From Calditrichaceae bacterium (GTDB taxonomy: Bacteria > Calditrichota > Calditrichia > Calditrichales > Calditrichaceae): 6,643 nt of DNA. Positions within the stretch are counted from its first letter, which is position 1; each line of letters starts with the position of its first letter. The notes under the pieces are model-generated. The model was not told the DNA's origin. It saw only the letters and a list, made by a program, of their open reading frames with translations, and made no database searches. A program made the position numbers and the translations under genes. The stretch covers positions 1-6,643 of the forward strand of contig JAUVIB010000182.1 of the NCBI GenBank assembly GCA_030592985.1, in the 5' to 3' direction. Positions 5,443-6,643 of this stretch are shown piece by piece.

Positions 5443-5473
5443 ATGAAATCTACCCAACTTAGCCAGATTTCAT
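5443..5473 (+). terminator. Hairpin directly after vapC, possible part of a terminator
   Basis: ATGAAATCT (5443-5451) pairs perfectly with AGATTTCAT (5465-5473) over 9 bp around a 13-base loop, starting six bases after the toxin stop. No T-run follows at once; it probably works with the next hairpin. Confidence 0.45.
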
Positions 5474-5474
5474 T

Positions 5475-5510
5475 CAGGCGTTGATTTTATGCCTGTCCCG
5501 TATGTTTTTT
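5475..5510 (+). terminator. Second hairpin after vapC with delayed T-run
   Basis: CAGGCGT (5475-5481) pairs with ATGCCTG (5489-5495), 7 bp with one G-T wobble, around a 7-base loop. TTTTTT comes at 5505-5510, nine bases after the stem, which is further than ideal. The two adjacent hairpins together are the likely end of the vapBC transcript. Confidence 0.5.
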
Positions 5511-5808
5511 ATTGGAAATTTTTCATTTATCAAGGAATGAAAATAAGAATTTGGAATTGGAAACAATACTTCTATTAAGTGTTAAATTTTTCAGTTTGAT
5601 ATATTCGAAAGAACTTTCGTTAGACACAGGTTATTCATATCATTCCCTACTGGGGAAATTAAAATATCTCAATTATAGAGAATGGAACAACCTTTATTTT
5701 ATACCATCCTGTGTAAAGTAACCAAATTTTCTCATAAAAAAATACCAACTACCATTTTCCTATAACTCAATAAAAAACGTTCTACTAAAAACCAATTACA
5801 ACAAATAT
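5511..5808. other. Gap between vapBC and the regulator gene; one dispersed repeat, no gene
   Basis: The only open frame of note (5512-5721, TTG start, 69 codons) lacks a ribosome binding site and any family motif and runs across the third copy of the 23-base palindromic repeat, so I treat it as non-coding. The remainder is AT-rich with no RNA gene or strong hairpin seen. Confidence 0.5.
5603..5625 (+). repeat. 23-base palindromic repeat, copy 3
   Basis: The core CGAAAGAACTTTCG (5606-5619) is identical to copy 1, with ATT before it and TTAGAC after it. It lies about 2.2 kb from the other two copies, in the same orientation, showing that the unit is dispersed rather than a local duplication. 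Confidence 0.65.
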
Positions 5809-5837
5809 TTGACAAAGGAAAATTATCATTGTATATT
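5809..5837 (+). promoter_or_regulatory. Strong sigma-70-type promoter of the TetR-family gene
   Basis: TTGACA (5809-5814, perfect consensus) and TATATT (5832-5837) are separated by exactly 17 bases. Transcription should start near 5844, inside the operator that follows. It is the best promoter in the window and probably serves both the regulator and the transporter. Confidence 0.85.
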
Positions 5838-5838
5838 G

Positions 5839-5858
5839 TGAGTGAACATTCACACTCA
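5839..5858. promoter_or_regulatory. Probable TetR-type operator
   Basis: TGAGTG (5839-5844) and CACTCA (5853-5858) form a 6-bp inverted repeat with an 8-base spacer, and nested inside is GTGAA-CA-TTCAC (5842-5853), a 5-bp inverted repeat. The two do not share a centre: the inner one is shifted left by one base. The site begins one base after the -10 box and covers the expected transcription start, so binding would block the promoter. This is the normal arrangement for an autorepressing TetR-family protein. Confidence 0.75.
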
Positions 5859-5872
5859 TAGGATTATAACAG

Positions 5873-6463
5873 ATGACAGCATTTACAAAAAGACAGAAAG
5901 AAATTATTAATATTGCTATTGAGCTTATTGCTAAAAATGGTATACAATATTTGACAATAAAAAATTTGTCTCAAAAAATCGGGTTGGTAGAATCGGCCAT
6001 TTATCGACATTTTGCCAGTAAGCAGGATATTTTACTGGGTATTTTATCCATCTTCAAAGACAATAAAGAAGATATTATGCTGGCTATTCAAACGGCTGCC
6101 GATTCGCCTTTACAGCAATTGAAGATACTATTTAATAAACGATTTACTTATTTTTCAAATAATCCTGCGGTGGCATCAGTTATTTTTTCTGAAGAATTCT
6201 TTAGAAATGATGAACGACTTTCACAGGTGGTTTATGAAATTATGGAAACAAATCAAAAAATAATTGTACAAATTGTTACGGCCGGACAGAATGCTAATGA
6301 AATTCGAGTTGATCTTCCGGCAAAACAGTTAGCATTTATTATGACCGGTTCATTGCGGTTAATTGTTACCCAATGGCGGCTTTCTGAATTCAATTTTGAC
6401 TTAAAAGAAGAGGGTCAAAAAATTTGGAATACCATTGAATCAATGGTAAAAAATAATAGATAA
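5873..6463 (+). CDS. TetR/AcrR-family transcriptional regulator
   Basis: A 196-residue repressor of typical length. The N-terminal DNA-binding domain is clear: KRQKEIINIAIELIAKNGIQ (6-25), then the helix-turn-helix at about 29-48 (IKNLSQKIGLVESAIYRHFA), and SKQDILLGIL leading into helix four. The C-terminal part (about 80-190) is all-helical and should form the ligand pocket and dimer interface; its ligand cannot be inferred, although the downstream gene suggests a hydrophobic or amphipathic transported compound. The ATG at 5873 has AGGA (5860-5863) nine bases upstream. The promoter and operator just ahead indicate autorepression, and the 37-base gap to the MMPL gene on the same strand indicates that both are derepressed together. 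Confidence 0.95.
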   Translation: MTAFTKRQKEIINIAIELIAKNGIQYLTIKNLSQKIGLVESAIYRHFASKQDILLGILSIFKDNKEDIMLAIQTAADSPLQQLKILFNKRFTYFSNNPAVASVIFSEEFFRNDERLSQVVYEIMETNQKIIVQIVTAGQNANEIRVDLPAKQLAFIMTGSLRLIVTQWRLSEFNFDLKEEGQKIWNTIESMVKNNR

Positions 6464-6500
6464 ATTTTTAACTAAATGTTTAAAGAAAGGAAATAATGTT

Positions 6501-6643
6501 ATGACAGCACTATTAGAACGAATGTTAAAATACCCCAAATCAATTTTGGTGGCCTTTTTACTGATATCCATTGCCTTTATGATGGCCATGAAGCAAAATT
6601 CACGCATGGAAACAGACTTAGACAAGTACATGCCCGAGCAGCA
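6501..6643 (+). CDS. RND/MMPL-family transporter, N-terminal fragment
   Basis: The first 47 codons are present and the gene is cut by the right edge. The order is that of MMPL/RND exporters: a short cytoplasmic start with LKYPKSI (9-15), a first transmembrane helix at about 13-31 (ILVAFLLISIAFMMAM), then the periplasmic entry METDLDKYMPEQ (36-47), matching the family's D-x-D-x3-(Y/F)-(L/M)-P wording. Such proteins use the proton gradient to export lipids, drugs or other hydrophobic compounds. The start at 6501 is supported by AAAGGA (6486-6491) nine bases upstream. An earlier ATG at 6496 is followed after one codon by TGA and overlaps the true start. It is downstream of the TetR-family gene and probably under its control. 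Confidence 0.85.
   Translation, partial: MTALLERMLKYPKSILVAFLLISIAFMMAMKQNSRMETDLDKYMPEQ

Noticed and set aside
5167..5457. 96-codon minus-strand frame
   Set aside because: It lies opposite vapC, whose active-site residues and antitoxin coupling fix the coding strand.
5512..5721. 69-codon plus-strand frame with TTG start
   Set aside because: There is no ribosome binding site, no family motif, a T-rich terminator tail at the start, and a dispersed repeat copy inside.
6440..6631. 63-codon minus-strand frame
   Set aside because: It is opposite the end of the TetR gene and the start of the MMPL gene, both of which have clear motifs.

Overview
This is an AT-rich bacterial window with compact gene clusters separated by long, structured, apparently non-coding gaps. 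The readable promoters are sigma-70-like (TTGACA or TTGAGA, 17-base spacer, TATATT), and one gene has a full AGGAGG ribosome binding site. That argues against a typical Bacteroidota promoter type. Protein character and the style of intergenic repeats suggest a member of the wider FCB group (for example Calditrichota or Ignavibacteria). This placement is inference only, at low confidence.

Region 1 (1-2848) is a plus-strand cluster. It holds the C-terminal end of a formylglycine-generating-enzyme/SUMF1-fold protein, a heme O synthase-like UbiA prenyltransferase, a six-helix membrane protein and, after a 55-base gap, an eight-helix membrane protein with its own strong ribosome binding site. A textbook rho-independent terminator closes it. 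The first three genes overlap (20 bases, then 1 base), so they are almost certainly one operon. A respiratory or heme/quinone-related membrane role is a reasonable guess, but the decisive neighbours lie upstream of the window.

Region 2 (2849-3653) is about 800 bases with no convincing gene. It is packed with inverted repeats: a three-stem nested hairpin (3061-3194), a 9-bp hairpin (3212-3235), two copies of a 23-base palindromic repeat, and a 16-bp bulged hairpin (3429-3476). A third copy of the 23-base repeat lies about 2.2 kb away at 5603-5625. This looks like an accumulation of dispersed repeat elements.

Region 3 (3654-4445) is a single gene for an FmdE-like protein with a GHSCP motif, followed by a 13-bp hairpin that probably terminates it.

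Region 4 (4673-5510) is a type II toxin-antitoxin pair: a ribbon-helix-helix antitoxin and a PIN-domain VapC toxin, overlapping by ATGA. It has its own promoter with a hairpin over the -35 box, and hairpins downstream.

Region 5 (5809-6643) is a TetR/AcrR-family regulator whose strong promoter carries an inverted-repeat operator just downstream of the -10 box. The start of an RND/MMPL-family transporter follows 37 bases after the regulator and is cut by the window end. This is the standard layout of a self-repressed regulator controlling an efflux or lipid-export pump.
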